Source: Streptomyces inhibens
GTDB lineage: Bacteria; Actinomycetota; Actinomycetes; Streptomycetales; Streptomycetaceae
DNA length: 39,477 nucleotides
Direction of reading: 5' to 3'
NCBI RefSeq assembly: GCF_003389455.1
Contig: NZ_QUAC01000125.1
Location: 21,874-61,350 of the forward strand
Positions 21,548 through 30,233 of this stretch are shown here, piece by piece; positions within the stretch are counted from its first letter, which is position 1; each line of letters starts with the position of its first letter. Below the pieces are notes generated by a model that saw nothing but the letters and a program-made list of their open reading frames with translations, had not been told where the DNA came from and made no database searches. The translations under genes and the position numbers were made by a program.

Positions 21548-23023
21548 TCAGGCCCGCTCGCGCATGCCCGCCCAGCCGGCCACCGCCGCGACGGCCAGCG
21601 CACCCGCCGTCAGCACGAAGGCGTGCACCGCGCCCTGGTAGCCGCCGCCCGCCGCCGTCAGTACGGCGCCCATCCCGGCGATGCCGACCAGCGAGCCGAT
21701 CTGGCGGTTGGCGTTGAGGGTCGCGCTGCCGATGTCGGCGTGCTCACGGCCCGCGGCCTCCATCAGGACACCGGTCATCGCCGGGGAGCTGACCCCGCTG
21801 CCGATGTTGGTGACCGCGAGGACCACCGCGATCACCCAGTACGGCAGCCCGGGCACGAGGATCAGGAACAGCAGCACGTAGCCCGCCGCGGAGAGCGCCA
21901 GTGAGCCGGCGAGCGCGGCCCGGTTGCCGATCCGCTGTCCGATCCGGGCGTAGAGCATGTTGCCGAACGGGATGACCAGGACGGCCGGCAGCATCTGGAG
22001 CCCCGCCGTCACCGGGCTCGCGCCGCGCGCCGTCTGGAGGAAGAGCCCGAGGACGAACAGCGCCCCGTAGAAAGCGAAGTTGAAGAGGAAGCCGACCGCG
22101 TTCGCCGCGGAGAACCGGCTGTCCGAGAAGAGCGCGACCGGCAGGATCGGGGTGCGGGCGGTCCGTTCGCGGACGAGGAAGCCGGCCGCCGCGACCGCCG
22201 CGACCGCGAACGCACCCAGGACGAACGGTGTGGACCAGCCCTTGTCGGGCCCTTCGATGAGCGCGTAGCTGAGCGATCCGAGGGCGAGCAGCCCCAGGAC
22301 GTGGCCGCTGCCGCCGAGCGCCGAACCGCGGGCCGGGATCGCCGCGACGACCCGCCGGGTGAGCAGCAACCCCGCGATACCGATGGGGAGGTTGACCAGG
22401 AAGATGCTGCGCCAGCCGAGGGTGCCGACCAGGAGGCCGCCGATGGTCGGCGCGAGCCCGACGGACGTGGAGACGATCGCCGACCAGATACCGAGGATCT
22501 TCGCCCGGCGGGCCGGCTCCGGGAAGGCGTTCATCAGCAGCGACAGCGAGCTGGGCATGAAGAGCGCGGCGCCCACCCCCTGGACGAAGCGGGCCGCCAC
22601 CAGAACGGTGCCGTCGGGTGCAACGGCGCCCAGCAGGGACGCGGCGGTGAACACGGCGAGTCCGACGAGGTAGACCCGGCGGGCGCCGAACCGCTTCGCC
22701 AGCGAGCCGGCGAGCAGCAGAAGCGACGCGAAGGCGAGGACATAGCCGTCGACGACCCAGGTGAGGCCGGACATGCTCAGGCCGAGCCGGGCCCGCAGGT
22801 CGTTCGAGGCGACATTCATGATGCCGGTGTCCAGGCTCGCCATCACGAACCCGAGGGCGAGGACGATGAGTTGGGCCCCGCCACGGGAACGGGTCCGGGT
22901 GCGGTCGTCCGTCCGGTCCTGGCCCTGGGCCGTCCGGTCCTGGTCCTGGGTCGTCCGGTCCTGGCCCTGGGCCGTACGCCCCTCGTTCGCCGTCGCGTCC
23001 GGCGCCACATTCTCAGTGATCAT
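21548..23023 (-). CDS. MFS drug-type exporter (DHA2, 14-helix class)
   Basis: Proton-driven efflux protein of the EmrB/QacA class. 491 residues from ATG 23023; ATG 23047 (MATALTKS) is an alternative since neither has a clear ribosome-binding site. A hydrophilic, repetitive N-terminus of about 50 residues (QGQDRTA-type heptads) precedes the helices. Signatures: FVMASLDTGIMNVASNDLRARL (motif D1), SLAKRFGARRVYLVGL (motif A), LVAARFVQGVGAALFMPSSLSLL (motif B) and GIWSAIVSTSVGLAPTIGGLL (motif C, antiporter). About 14 helices. Upstream in the same direction lies a MarR regulator gene, with two similar near-palindromes in the gap, so substrate-induced expression is likely. Substrate unknown. Confidence 0.93.
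   Translation of the reverse strand: MITENVAPDATANEGRTAQGQDRTTQDQDRTAQGQDRTDDRTRTRSRGGAQLIVLALGFVMASLDTGIMNVASNDLRARLGLSMSGLTWVVDGYVLAFASLLLLAGSLAKRFGARRVYLVGLAVFTAASLLGAVAPDGTVLVAARFVQGVGAALFMPSSLSLLMNAFPEPARRAKILGIWSAIVSTSVGLAPTIGGLLVGTLGWRSIFLVNLPIGIAGLLLTRRVVAAIPARGSALGGSGHVLGLLALGSLSYALIEGPDKGWSTPFVLGAFAVAAVAAAGFLVRERTARTPILPVALFSDSRFSAANAVGFLFNFAFYGALFVLGLFLQTARGASPVTAGLQMLPAVLVIPFGNMLYARIGQRIGNRAALAGSLALSAAGYVLLFLILVPGLPYWVIAVVLAVTNIGSGVSSPAMTGVLMEAAGREHADIGSATLNANRQIGSLVGIAGMGAVLTAAGGGYQGAVHAFVLTAGALAVAAVAGWAGMRERA
22911..22973. repeat. Three tandem 21-bp repeats coding heptads in the MFS N-terminus
   Basis: Three near-identical 21-bp units (22911-22931, 22932-22952, 22953-22973; each opens GTCCGGTCCTGG). 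On the coding strand they give seven-residue repeats of the QGQDRTA type in the cytoplasmic N-terminal tail. Unit length is a multiple of three, so copy number can change without breaking the gene. Confidence 0.9.
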
Positions 23024-23030
23024 GGATTTA

Positions 23031-23075
23031 GTTAAAGCTGTAGCCATCTTCGCGAGCAATGGTTACAGCTATAAC
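23031..23075. promoter_or_regulatory. Pair of candidate MarR operators upstream of the MFS gene
   Basis: GTTAAAGCTGTAGC (23031-23044) and GTTACAGCTATAAC (23062-23075) are similar 14-bp near-palindromes with starts 31 bp apart, about three helical turns. Together they also form a larger imperfect dyad with 18-bp arms (16 of 18 matching). The region is markedly A+T-rich for this genome and lies between the marR-like gene and the exporter, the usual place for such operators. Confidence 0.65.
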
Positions 23076-23162
23076 TTTACTGAACGCATACGAACGAGGC
23101 CCCGGGCAGACACCCGGGGCCTCGGCAAGGTCCTGTGAAAAGCAGCCGGCGACTGCGAGCGG

Positions 23163-23603
23163 CTACGCGCCCCGCCCCAGCGCCTTCAACAGATCGTCGC
23201 GCAGCGCGATCCGCTCCTCGTGCGAAAGATGGTCGAGCGGCGATGCGGTGCCCATCCGCCGCAGCAGATCGAGCCGCAACTCCCGCCCCGCCTCGGTCAG
23301 TACGAGCTGTTTGGCCCGCCCGTCCAACGGGTGCGGCTGTCGCACGACCATGCCCTGTTTCTCCAGCTTGGAGATGACATAGGTGACATTCGGCGGCTCG
23401 CAGCACAGCACCCCGGCCAGCTCTCGCGCGGTCTTCGGCTCGCCGAGCTCCTCCAGCGCCTTGGCCTGCGTCGGCGTCAGATCGAGCTCGGCGATCCGGC
23501 TGCGCTGATGGGCGTCCAGCCGGCGGCTCAGCTCGGTGACGAGCCCCCGGATCTCCCGGAACCCGCACCCCGCCGCCGCGGTCGACTTCGCTTCAGTGGT
23601 CAC
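23163..23603 (-). CDS. MarR-family transcriptional regulator
   Basis: Winged-helix repressor. 146 residues from GTG 23603 (MTTEAKSTAAAG...); the longer upstream frame is the shadow of the SDR gene. Domain features: N-terminal dimer helix FREIRGLVTELSRRLDAHQRSRIAEL, the winged helix LTPTQAKALEELGEPKTARELAGVLCCEPPNVTYVISKLEKQGMV and the wing RQPHPLDGRAKQLVLTEAGREL (DxR motif of MarR proteins as DGRAKQ), then a C-terminal dimer helix. Two cysteines (CC) in the recognition region could be redox-sensitive, an inference only. It precedes the MFS exporter gene by 139 bp and probably controls it through the dyads at 23031-23075. Confidence 0.92.
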   Translation of the reverse strand: MTTEAKSTAAAGCGFREIRGLVTELSRRLDAHQRSRIAELDLTPTQAKALEELGEPKTARELAGVLCCEPPNVTYVISKLEKQGMVVRQPHPLDGRAKQLVLTEAGRELRLDLLRRMGTASPLDHLSHEERIALRDDLLKALGRGA

Positions 23604-23641
23604 CCGAGCAGCGTACGTCGCCTCGGCGGGCCCCTGCGGGC

Positions 23642-24331
23642 TCAGCGCCCCGGCCGCACCGATACATCGTTGATCTCCGCGTCCCGCGGCAGATCGATGG
23701 CGGTGAGGATGGCCGTCGCGACCGACTCCGGGTCGATCCAGCGGGACGGGTCGTACTCCTTGCCCTCCTGCCGGTGGGTGCTCTCCTGCATCGGCGTGGC
23801 CGTACGCCCCGGGTAGACCGAGGTCACCCGGACGCCGTTGTCGTGCTCCTCCGCCCGCAGCGAGTCGGCCAGCGCCTTCAGGCCGTGCTTGCTCGCGGCG
23901 TAGGCGCTCCACTGGGCGTGCGCGTTGAGGCCGGCGCCGGAGTTGACGAAGACGATATGCCCCTTGGCGACCCGTACCAGCGGCAGCAGCAGCCGGGTCA
24001 GCTCGGCGGGCGCGACGAGATTGGCGGCGAGCTGCCGCTGCCAGGCCTTGGCCGGCAGATCGGCGACCGCGCCCAGCTCGATGACGCCCGCGATGTGCTG
24101 CAGGGAGTCGAGACGGTCCGGCAGCGGCTGCTGCCCGAAGGCCCAGGACAGCTTCTCGGGGTTGGCGAGGTCACCCACGAGCGTGCGGGCGCCGGGGAAC
24201 TGCGCGGCCAGCTCCTTGGCCCGGACCGCGTTGCGGGCCAGCAGCCACAGGTCCTCCCCGCGCTCGGCGAGCCGCCGTGCGACCGCCGCTCCGATGCCCG
24301 ACCCTGCGCCCGTGATCAAGTGCGTACCCAT
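23642..24331 (-). CDS. Short-chain dehydrogenase/reductase
   Basis: NAD(P)-dependent oxidoreductase of the classical SDR family. 229 residues from ATG 24331. Visible: Rossmann glycine motif TGAGSGIGAAVARRL near the N-terminus, DLAN (adenine-site Asp), the NNAG-equivalent replaced by QHIAGV, catalytic Ser in VFVNSGAGLN, catalytic Tyr-Lys in YAASKHGLK, and the PG motif VYPGRTATPM. The NNAG region is atypical (HIAG), seen in several small Streptomyces SDRs. The substrate is not predictable. It lies 38 bp upstream of the MarR gene on the same strand and may share a transcript with the MarR/MFS pair. Confidence 0.92.
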   Translation of the reverse strand: MGTHLITGAGSGIGAAVARRLAERGEDLWLLARNAVRAKELAAQFPGARTLVGDLANPEKLSWAFGQQPLPDRLDSLQHIAGVIELGAVADLPAKAWQRQLAANLVAPAELTRLLLPLVRVAKGHIVFVNSGAGLNAHAQWSAYAASKHGLKALADSLRAEEHDNGVRVTSVYPGRTATPMQESTHRQEGKEYDPSRWIDPESVATAILTAIDLPRDAEINDVSVRPGR

Positions 24332-24418
24332 GAGGCCGATCCTAACGAGCGGGCCGGCAGGGGCCCGGCTCCACCGGGGCGCCGGACGCGGGCGACGGGC
24401 TTCGGGGCGGGCGGTGGC

Positions 24419-24961
24419 TCAGGCCTGCACGCCCGCCTCCTCCTCCAGATACGCCAGCGCGTCCACGCCGTCCGCCGCGAAGAAGACCAGGTCGGTCAGC
24501 GGGAGCGGCAGGAACCCCTCCGACTCCATCCGCTGGAACTGCTCCTTCAACCCGTCGTAGAAACCGGCGGTGTTCAGCAGCACCACGGGCTTGGTGTGCA
24601 GCCCGTGCTTGCGCAGCTCCAGGATCTCGGTGGCCTCGTCCAGCGTGCCCATACCGCCGACCATGATGACGATGGCGTCGGCGCGCGCCAGCATCTGCGC
24701 CTTCCGCTCGGCGAGGTCCTTGGTGACGACCATCTCATCGGCGCCCTTGCGCGCCTTGTGCGCCAGGAACTCCACGGAGACACCGATCAGCTTCCCGCCG
24801 GCCTCCTGCACCCCGTCGGCCATGACCTTCATCAGACCGGCGTCCGAGCCGCCCCAGACCAGCGCATGCCCGCCCTTGCCCATCAGCTCGGCGAACTGAC
24901 GGGCGGGGGTGACATAACGGTCGTCGAGATCGGCCGCGGAGCAGAAGACGCAGATATTCAT
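24419..24961 (-). CDS. LOG-family protein (TIGR00730, cytokinin-activating phosphoribohydrolase type)
   Basis: Lysine-decarboxylase-like/LOG fold protein. Characterised members release ribose 5-phosphate from adenosine- or cytokinin-type nucleotide monophosphates. 180 residues from ATG 24961 (MNICVFCSAAD). Features: VWGGSDAGLMKVMADGVQEAGG (nucleotide-binding GG-x-x-G-L-M), the active-site pair M-x-x-RK replaced by the AERKAQMLARADAIV stretch with its Arg-Lys, and GGMGTLDEATEIL, the PGGxGTxxE motif with Val in place of Pro. Single-gene unit. The 12-bp minisatellite lies immediately 5' of its start, so it may overlap the promoter. Confidence 0.92.
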   Translation of the reverse strand: MNICVFCSAADLDDRYVTPARQFAELMGKGGHALVWGGSDAGLMKVMADGVQEAGGKLIGVSVEFLAHKARKGADEMVVTKDLAERKAQMLARADAIVIMVGGMGTLDEATEILELRKHGLHTKPVVLLNTAGFYDGLKEQFQRMESEGFLPLPLTDLVFFAADGVDALAYLEEEAGVQA

Positions 24962-24996
24962 GCGATCACCTTACGAGCCGGGGCGGGGCCGGGGGC

Positions 24997-25104
24997 GGGG
25001 CCGTGGGCAGGGCCGTGAGCGGGGCCGTGAGCGGGGCCGTGAGCGGGGCCGTGAGCGGGGCCGTGGGCAGGGCCGTGAGCGGGGCCGTGGGCAGGGCCGT
25101 GGGC
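24997..25104. repeat. Minisatellite of nine 12-bp units between gdhA and the LOG gene
   Basis: Nine contiguous units of consensus RGGGCCGTGRGC from 24997 to 25104, with only two variable positions (A/G at position 1 and A/G at position 10). Degenerate partial units flank both ends. It lies between the gdhA stop and the LOG start (both minus strand). It is non-coding; the Arg/Gly-rich plus-strand reading is an artefact of the repeat. Confidence 0.95.
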
Positions 25105-25166
25105 GGGGGCGGGGACGGCGTCACCGGCCCCGCTCCCGGGCTCGCCCCTCCGGCCCCGCGCCCGGA

Positions 25167-26642
<1,476 letters not shown>

Positions 26643-27063
26643 CCATCCTTGGCGCAGCTGCCTGTGCCCTCCCGTCGCTCCGCCGACCCTATTTGCCGAC
26701 ACCCCACCGGCCGGATGTGGGATGGACGACAAATCGATCCCCTATGCAGGCGCACCACCCCGCCCACTCCCCCGGACCCGCCCCTTCCGTACGCCATGTC
26801 CCCAGGTCAGCGCGCCGGCGTCGGCCACGCCCGACCTCGCACACCCACCTCCGTCTGTGCGACACCTCACAGTGGACCGCCGCGCCCTGACCCGCCGTGC
26901 CCGCTACCCCGTTCGGCCGCCTGGCGAGGGACACTGTCACTCACAGGGGCGGATTTCTGACGGTATGCGCATAATGCGGAACTCCGGGTGCCACCCTCTC
27001 CGTGGCTGTCCTGAGACGCAGGCCATCTCGCATCACAGCCCCCGGACAGGGACTCACAGCGAA

Positions 27064-27077
27064 GAGGAGATCTCCTC
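27064..27077 (+). promoter_or_regulatory. Self-complementary ribosome-binding site of the peptidoglycan-binding gene
   Basis: GAGGAGATCTCCTC is a perfect 14-bp palindrome ending at the base before the ATG. Its left half is the Shine-Dalgarno sequence and its right half is complementary to it, so the mRNA could fold GAGGA onto UCCUC across a GAUC loop and mask ribosome binding. Confidence 0.5.
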
Positions 27078-27446
27078 ATGCTCACGCTTCGGCGCACCAC
27101 CACGACCGTCTCCGCCATGGCAGCCGGTCTGCTGCTCGCCATGGCACCCGCCCTCGCCCACGCCGCCCCTCCGGCGTCCGCACACACCGCCGTCTCCCCG
27201 GCGCGGGTGGTCGCCCACTGCGGCTACTACGACGGCGATGCGACCACCGGGTTCGGCGATTTCGGCTACCGGGTCCGCGAGATCCAGTGCCTCATCAACC
27301 ACTGGAGGGGAGGCACCCCGCTGGAGGTCGATGGCGACTTCGGTCCGCGCACCGAGAGCTGGGTGGCGCGCTTCCAGGACGTGAAGGGCCTCTTCGTCGA
27401 CGGCGTGGTCGGCCCGCTGACCTGGGCAGCCCTGCGAGGCGCCTGA
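27078..27446 (+). CDS. Small secreted peptidoglycan-binding-domain protein
   Basis: 122 residues. Signal peptide about 1-30 (LRRTTTTVSAMAAGLLLAMAPALAHA, cleavage near AHA-A). The mature protein has Cys at VAHCGYY and IQCLINHW, probably one disulfide, and a single PG_binding_1 domain at about residues 58-120: YRVREIQCLINHW, LEVDGDFGPRTESWVARFQ and FVDGVVGPLTWAALRG. No catalytic domain, so it probably binds cell wall or modulates a partner hydrolase. Short proteins of this type are common in Streptomyces. The stop lies in the stem of a possible terminator (GGCGCCTGA 27438-27446 with TCAGGCGCC 27477-27485). The ribosome-binding site is self-complementary. Confidence 0.9.
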   Translation: MLTLRRTTTTVSAMAAGLLLAMAPALAHAAPPASAHTAVSPARVVAHCGYYDGDATTGFGDFGYRVREIQCLINHWRGGTPLEVDGDFGPRTESWVARFQDVKGLFVDGVVGPLTWAALRGA

Positions 27447-27470
27447 GCCGGCCGGCCCCGTACCAGCCGC

Positions 27471-27586
27471 CGGGCTTCAGGCGCCGGGCTTCAGCTGCAC
27501 GGGCTTCAGCTGCACGGGCTTCAGCTGCACGGGCTTCAGCTGCACGGGCTTCAGCTGCCGGGCTTCAGCTGCCGGGCTTCAGCTGC
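27471..27586. repeat. Tandem 14/15-bp repeat between convergent genes
   Basis: Eight units of CGGGCTTCAG followed by a short end: one degenerate 14-bp unit (27471-27484), four 15-bp units ending CTGCA (27485-27544), then three 14-bp units ending CTGC (27545-27586). The last unit contains the stop of the VC0807-type gene (27579-27581). Because units of 14 and 15 bp are mixed, changes in copy number can alter the frame at that gene's end. Confidence 0.93.
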
Positions 27587-28379
27587 CGGCGCCGACCGCC
27601 GCCGTGGCAGCGGCGGCGTCGGCAGCGGCAGGCGCGGCCGTCTCCGCTTCGCCCTCGCCCGCCCCGGCGGTGCGCTCGATCTCGGCCTTGACCATCTTCT
27701 CCATCGGGTCGGCGGAGCTTCCGCCCGCGATGAACATGGCCAGCAGGATGGCCACGATGGTCAGCACCGTGCCCAGCCAGACCATCGTGTGCACCGGCAG
27801 GGTGTACGCGCCGATGACCTTGAGCACGCACTCGGTCAGCAGCGCGGTCCCCCATATCGCCGAGAACCGCCGCTCGGCCCGCCGGAACCGCTCGGAGCCG
27901 TCCAGCAGCCGGTCCCAGGCGGTGTTGCCGGCCGCGCTCCCCTTGGTGACCCACGGCTTGAGGCCCGCGGTCATCAGCGGTCGCTTCGTCCGCACGGAGA
28001 GGAGGATCGCGATGCCGACGACGCTGCTGACGCCGCTGTCCTTGGCCAGCATCAGCCGCGGATCACCGGCCACCGTGCTCAGCGCCAGGCCCACGACGTT
28101 GACGATCAGTATCAGCAGTGCGAGGCCGTTGACGCTGCGGCTTCTGACCAGGCCCCAGACCGTACGCAGCGCCGGGACCACGCTGCTCCAGCCCAGTGCG
28201 GCCACCGTGCTCATGCCGAAGCCGTCGCTGAGGAGGTAGTACGACGCGAGCGGAATCCCGACGTCCACGATCAGCGGCATCAGGCTCTGCACCAGCGGAT
28301 TGGGGCTCTTGCCGTCCGCGGCCACCTGACTCTGCTTCCGGCTTCGGCTCTCGCTCCGGCTCTCGCTCTCGCTTTTCAC
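27579..28379 (-). CDS. VC0807-family six-helix membrane protein
   Basis: Integral membrane protein of unknown function. 266 residues from GTG 28379, with GGGGGAG six bases upstream. The N-terminus is a charged Ser/Glu/Arg repeat (SESESRSESRSRKQSQ). Then come about six helices: MPLIVDVGIPLASYYLL, VAALGWSSVVPALRTVW, LALLILIVNVVGLALSTV, VSSVVGIAILLSV, FSAIWGTALLTECVLKVIGAY and MVWLGTVLTIVAILLAMFIAG. The C-terminal tail is Ala/Glu-rich and low-complexity, and its stop lies inside a tandem repeat. VC0807-type proteins are related to the DUF3159 or septation-type membrane proteins; no activity is established. Confidence 0.82.
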   Translation of the reverse strand: MKSESESRSESRSRKQSQVAADGKSPNPLVQSLMPLIVDVGIPLASYYLLSDGFGMSTVAALGWSSVVPALRTVWGLVRSRSVNGLALLILIVNVVGLALSTVAGDPRLMLAKDSGVSSVVGIAILLSVRTKRPLMTAGLKPWVTKGSAAGNTAWDRLLDGSERFRRAERRFSAIWGTALLTECVLKVIGAYTLPVHTMVWLGTVLTIVAILLAMFIAGGSSADPMEKMVKAEIERTAGAGEGEAETAAPAAADAAAATAAVGAGS

Positions 28380-28492
28380 GGTGGGCTCCCCCAAGTTGCG
28401 CTCTGAACTGCGTCTTCCCTCGACACCTTCAGCTTCGGGCACGGCCGCGCACCGCAACAGTTTCGACTGTCCTCGCTTCCCCGTGACATTTG

Positions 28493-28807
28493 TCAGGTGC
28501 GGGCGACGCGCAGCGCATCACCCAGCGCTTCGGCCAGCCGCCGCGAGAGGAAGCGGAACTCGCGGTCCGGCACTTTCGGATCGGCATGCATCGCCCGCGC
28601 GTGACGCAGCAGTTCCTCGCCGATGTCGAGCTGCATCTCCTCAAGGCTGTCGGCGAGATCGGAGACCGGGCCACCCTCACCGTCCGTGATGAGGAGGCAG
28701 GGCCCGGCGTCCGGAGTGGTCCACGGGAGCAACCTCACCTGCGTCACGGAATGTTTGGTGGGGTCGGAAGGGCCGGAAGGTTCGGATCGTGGCGGTTCAT
28801 TCATCAT
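28493..28807 (-). CDS. Hypothetical protein facing the second XRE/DUF397 cassette
   Basis: 104 residues from ATG 28807 (MMNEPPRSEPSGPSD...; ATG 28804 also possible), with GAGG about 10 bases upstream. I do not recognise a named family. The N-terminal half has a beta-like segment (QVRLLPWTTPDAGPCLLITDGEGGPVSDLAD) and the C-terminal half is strongly helical and charged (SLEEMQLDIGEELLRHARAM; PDREFRFLSRRLAEALGDALRVA). It is head-to-head with the XRE gene at 28895, the position that an anti-sigma-like ATPase takes in the first cassette. That placement suggests a linked regulatory role, which is inference. Confidence 0.75.
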   Translation of the reverse strand: MMNEPPRSEPSGPSDPTKHSVTQVRLLPWTTPDAGPCLLITDGEGGPVSDLADSLEEMQLDIGEELLRHARAMHADPKVPDREFRFLSRRLAEALGDALRVART

Positions 28808-28894
28808 GCGGACAAGCCTCACCGCCCGCCTCTAGCCTGGCCACAGAACGGCGCCTACTGTGCGCTACCACGCCGCAACTGTGCGAGGTGTGCA

Positions 28895-29710
28895 ATGCCC
28901 CACAACAACGAACCGCCCGTCAGCCTCAAGATCTTCGGCAAGCAGTCCCGGTTCCTCCGCGAGCAACGCGGCCTGACGCGCCGCGAACTGGCCTCGCTCA
29001 TCCCGTACTCCGAGTCCTTGATCGCGATGGTCGAACGCGGCGAGCGACCGCCGAAGCCGGGGTATGTCGACGTGGTGGACGAGGCCCTCGACGCGGGCGG
29101 CGTGCTGCGTGTGCTGATCCCGGACGTAGCGGAGAAGCACCACCCGGCATGGGCCGAGGAATATGTGAAGTTGCAGGCGAAGGCGCTGGCCCTGCACTCC
29201 TACTCGACGCACTTCCTGCACGGGTTGTTACAGACGGAGGAGTATGCGCAGGCGGTGTTCGGGTGCGTGCGGCCGAGCATGGAGGACGACGAGATCGAGC
29301 GGTCCGTGCGGGCCCGCCTGGCGACGCAGATACTGCTGGCCCGCAAGCCCGCCTGCCGGATGACGTTCGTCCTGGAGGAGCCCGTACTCCTCCGGAAGAT
29401 GGGCGGACAGGCCGTATGGGAAGGCCAGCTGAGGAACCTCCTCAAGCTCTCCGAGCTGCACAACCTCCAGCTCCAGGTCATGCCACTCGCCCGCGAGACC
29501 CATGCGGGTATGGATGGCCCGATGACGCTGCTGGAGACGCCGGACCACCACACGATCGGATACGTCGCGGGCCAGCAGGGAAGTTACTTCCTCACAGAGC
29601 CGGATGACATCAGCATCATGAGCCACAGGTACGGGACAATCCGCTCTCAGGCCCTCGACGCCGAGGCGTCGCGAGCCCTCATTCAGCGTCTGCTGACAGG
29701 AGAGGCATGA
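28895..29710 (+). CDS. XRE-family regulator with DUF5753 (WhiJ-like), second copy
   Basis: 271 residues from ATG 28895, with GAGG at 28884-28887. The helix-turn-helix covers about residues 12-65 (FGKQSRFLREQRGLTRRELASLIPYSESLIAMVERGERPPK). DUF5753 follows from about 90, with HFLHGLLQTEEYAQAV, RLATQILLARKPA, NLQLQVMPLARETHAGMDGPMTLLETPDH and DISIMSHRYGTIRSQALD. The stop overlaps the DUF397 start by 4 bp. It is clearly paralogous to the regulator at 6962, but the recognition helices differ (LASLIPYSESLIAMVE against LAERVGLHEDTIGSIE), so their targets should differ. A direct repeat ACTGTGCG (28857-28864 and 28878-28885) lies just upstream. Confidence 0.93.
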   Translation: MPHNNEPPVSLKIFGKQSRFLREQRGLTRRELASLIPYSESLIAMVERGERPPKPGYVDVVDEALDAGGVLRVLIPDVAEKHHPAWAEEYVKLQAKALALHSYSTHFLHGLLQTEEYAQAVFGCVRPSMEDDEIERSVRARLATQILLARKPACRMTFVLEEPVLLRKMGGQAVWEGQLRNLLKLSELHNLQLQVMPLARETHAGMDGPMTLLETPDHHTIGYVAGQQGSYFLTEPDDISIMSHRYGTIRSQALDAEASRALIQRLLTGEA

Positions 29711-29961
29711 ACACCGAACTGGCTTGGTTCAAGAGCAGCTACAGCGGCGGACAGGACGAATCCTGCGTCGAAGTTGCCGTCGCCTGGCGGAAGTCCAGCT
29801 ACAGCGGGAGCGAGGGCGAAGCCTGCATCGAGATATCCGCCTGCCCCCACACCATCCACATCCGCGACTCCAAGGACACCTCGCTGCCCTCCCTCGCGGT
29901 CTCACCCGCCTCCTGGGCGTCCTTCGTCGCATTCGCGCAGGTCGCGCCGGAAGCCGTCTGA
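29707..29961 (+). CDS. DUF397 protein with duplicated motif, second copy
   Basis: 84 residues. Same design as the one at 7780: an extra half-motif WFKSSYSGGQDESCVEVA at residues 7-24, then a full DUF397 starting WRKSSYSGSEGEACIEI, with IHIRDSKD and SWASFVAF. The ATG overlaps the upstream XRE stop, so co-translation is expected. Partner protein of the WhiJ-like regulator by family context. Followed nine bases later by a strong terminator hairpin. Confidence 0.92.
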   Translation: MNTELAWFKSSYSGGQDESCVEVAVAWRKSSYSGSEGEACIEISACPHTIHIRDSKDTSLPSLAVSPASWASFVAFAQVAPEAV

Positions 29962-29969
29962 GCGGATAC

Positions 29970-30000
29970 CGGTGGGGCGGCACCAGGTTCCGCCCCACCG
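29970..30000 (+). terminator. Terminator of the second XRE/DUF397 operon
   Basis: CGGTGGGGCGG (29970-29980) and CCGCCCCACCG (29990-30000) give a perfect 11-bp stem with a 9-nt loop, beginning 9 nt after the DUF397 stop. The remaining 233 bp to the next gene carry no other clear structure. Confidence 0.85.
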
Positions 30001-30233
30001 ACCGGCGGTGATCCGGCCGACAACCAAAAGAACCCGGGCAGAGAACCCCACCTACCTACCGCCGCCCAACTCCTCACCCCATCGGGTGACTTGGGCGCGG
30101 AAGCGTCCGGAATGCGGTTACGCTCGCCGCAGTTCCACTGCGACGGAGCACCACAACCGCACACAGAACGGCCCCCGGCGGGACGGCAATCCCGGTCCGA
30201 GGGCCTGATCACAAGGAAGCGAAACCCTTCCCG

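Noticed and set aside
24997..25104. CRISPR-like array
   Set aside because: Units are contiguous without spacers, and the other tandem tracts are likewise spacerless.
26900..27077. ydaO/cyclic-di-AMP riboswitch before the cell-wall-binding gene
   Set aside because: Conserved core blocks are absent.
27002..27691. Plus-strand frame with ARASA-type repeats
   Set aside because: Translation of the 14/15-bp repeat in the wrong frame; the peptidoglycan-binding gene uses another frame.
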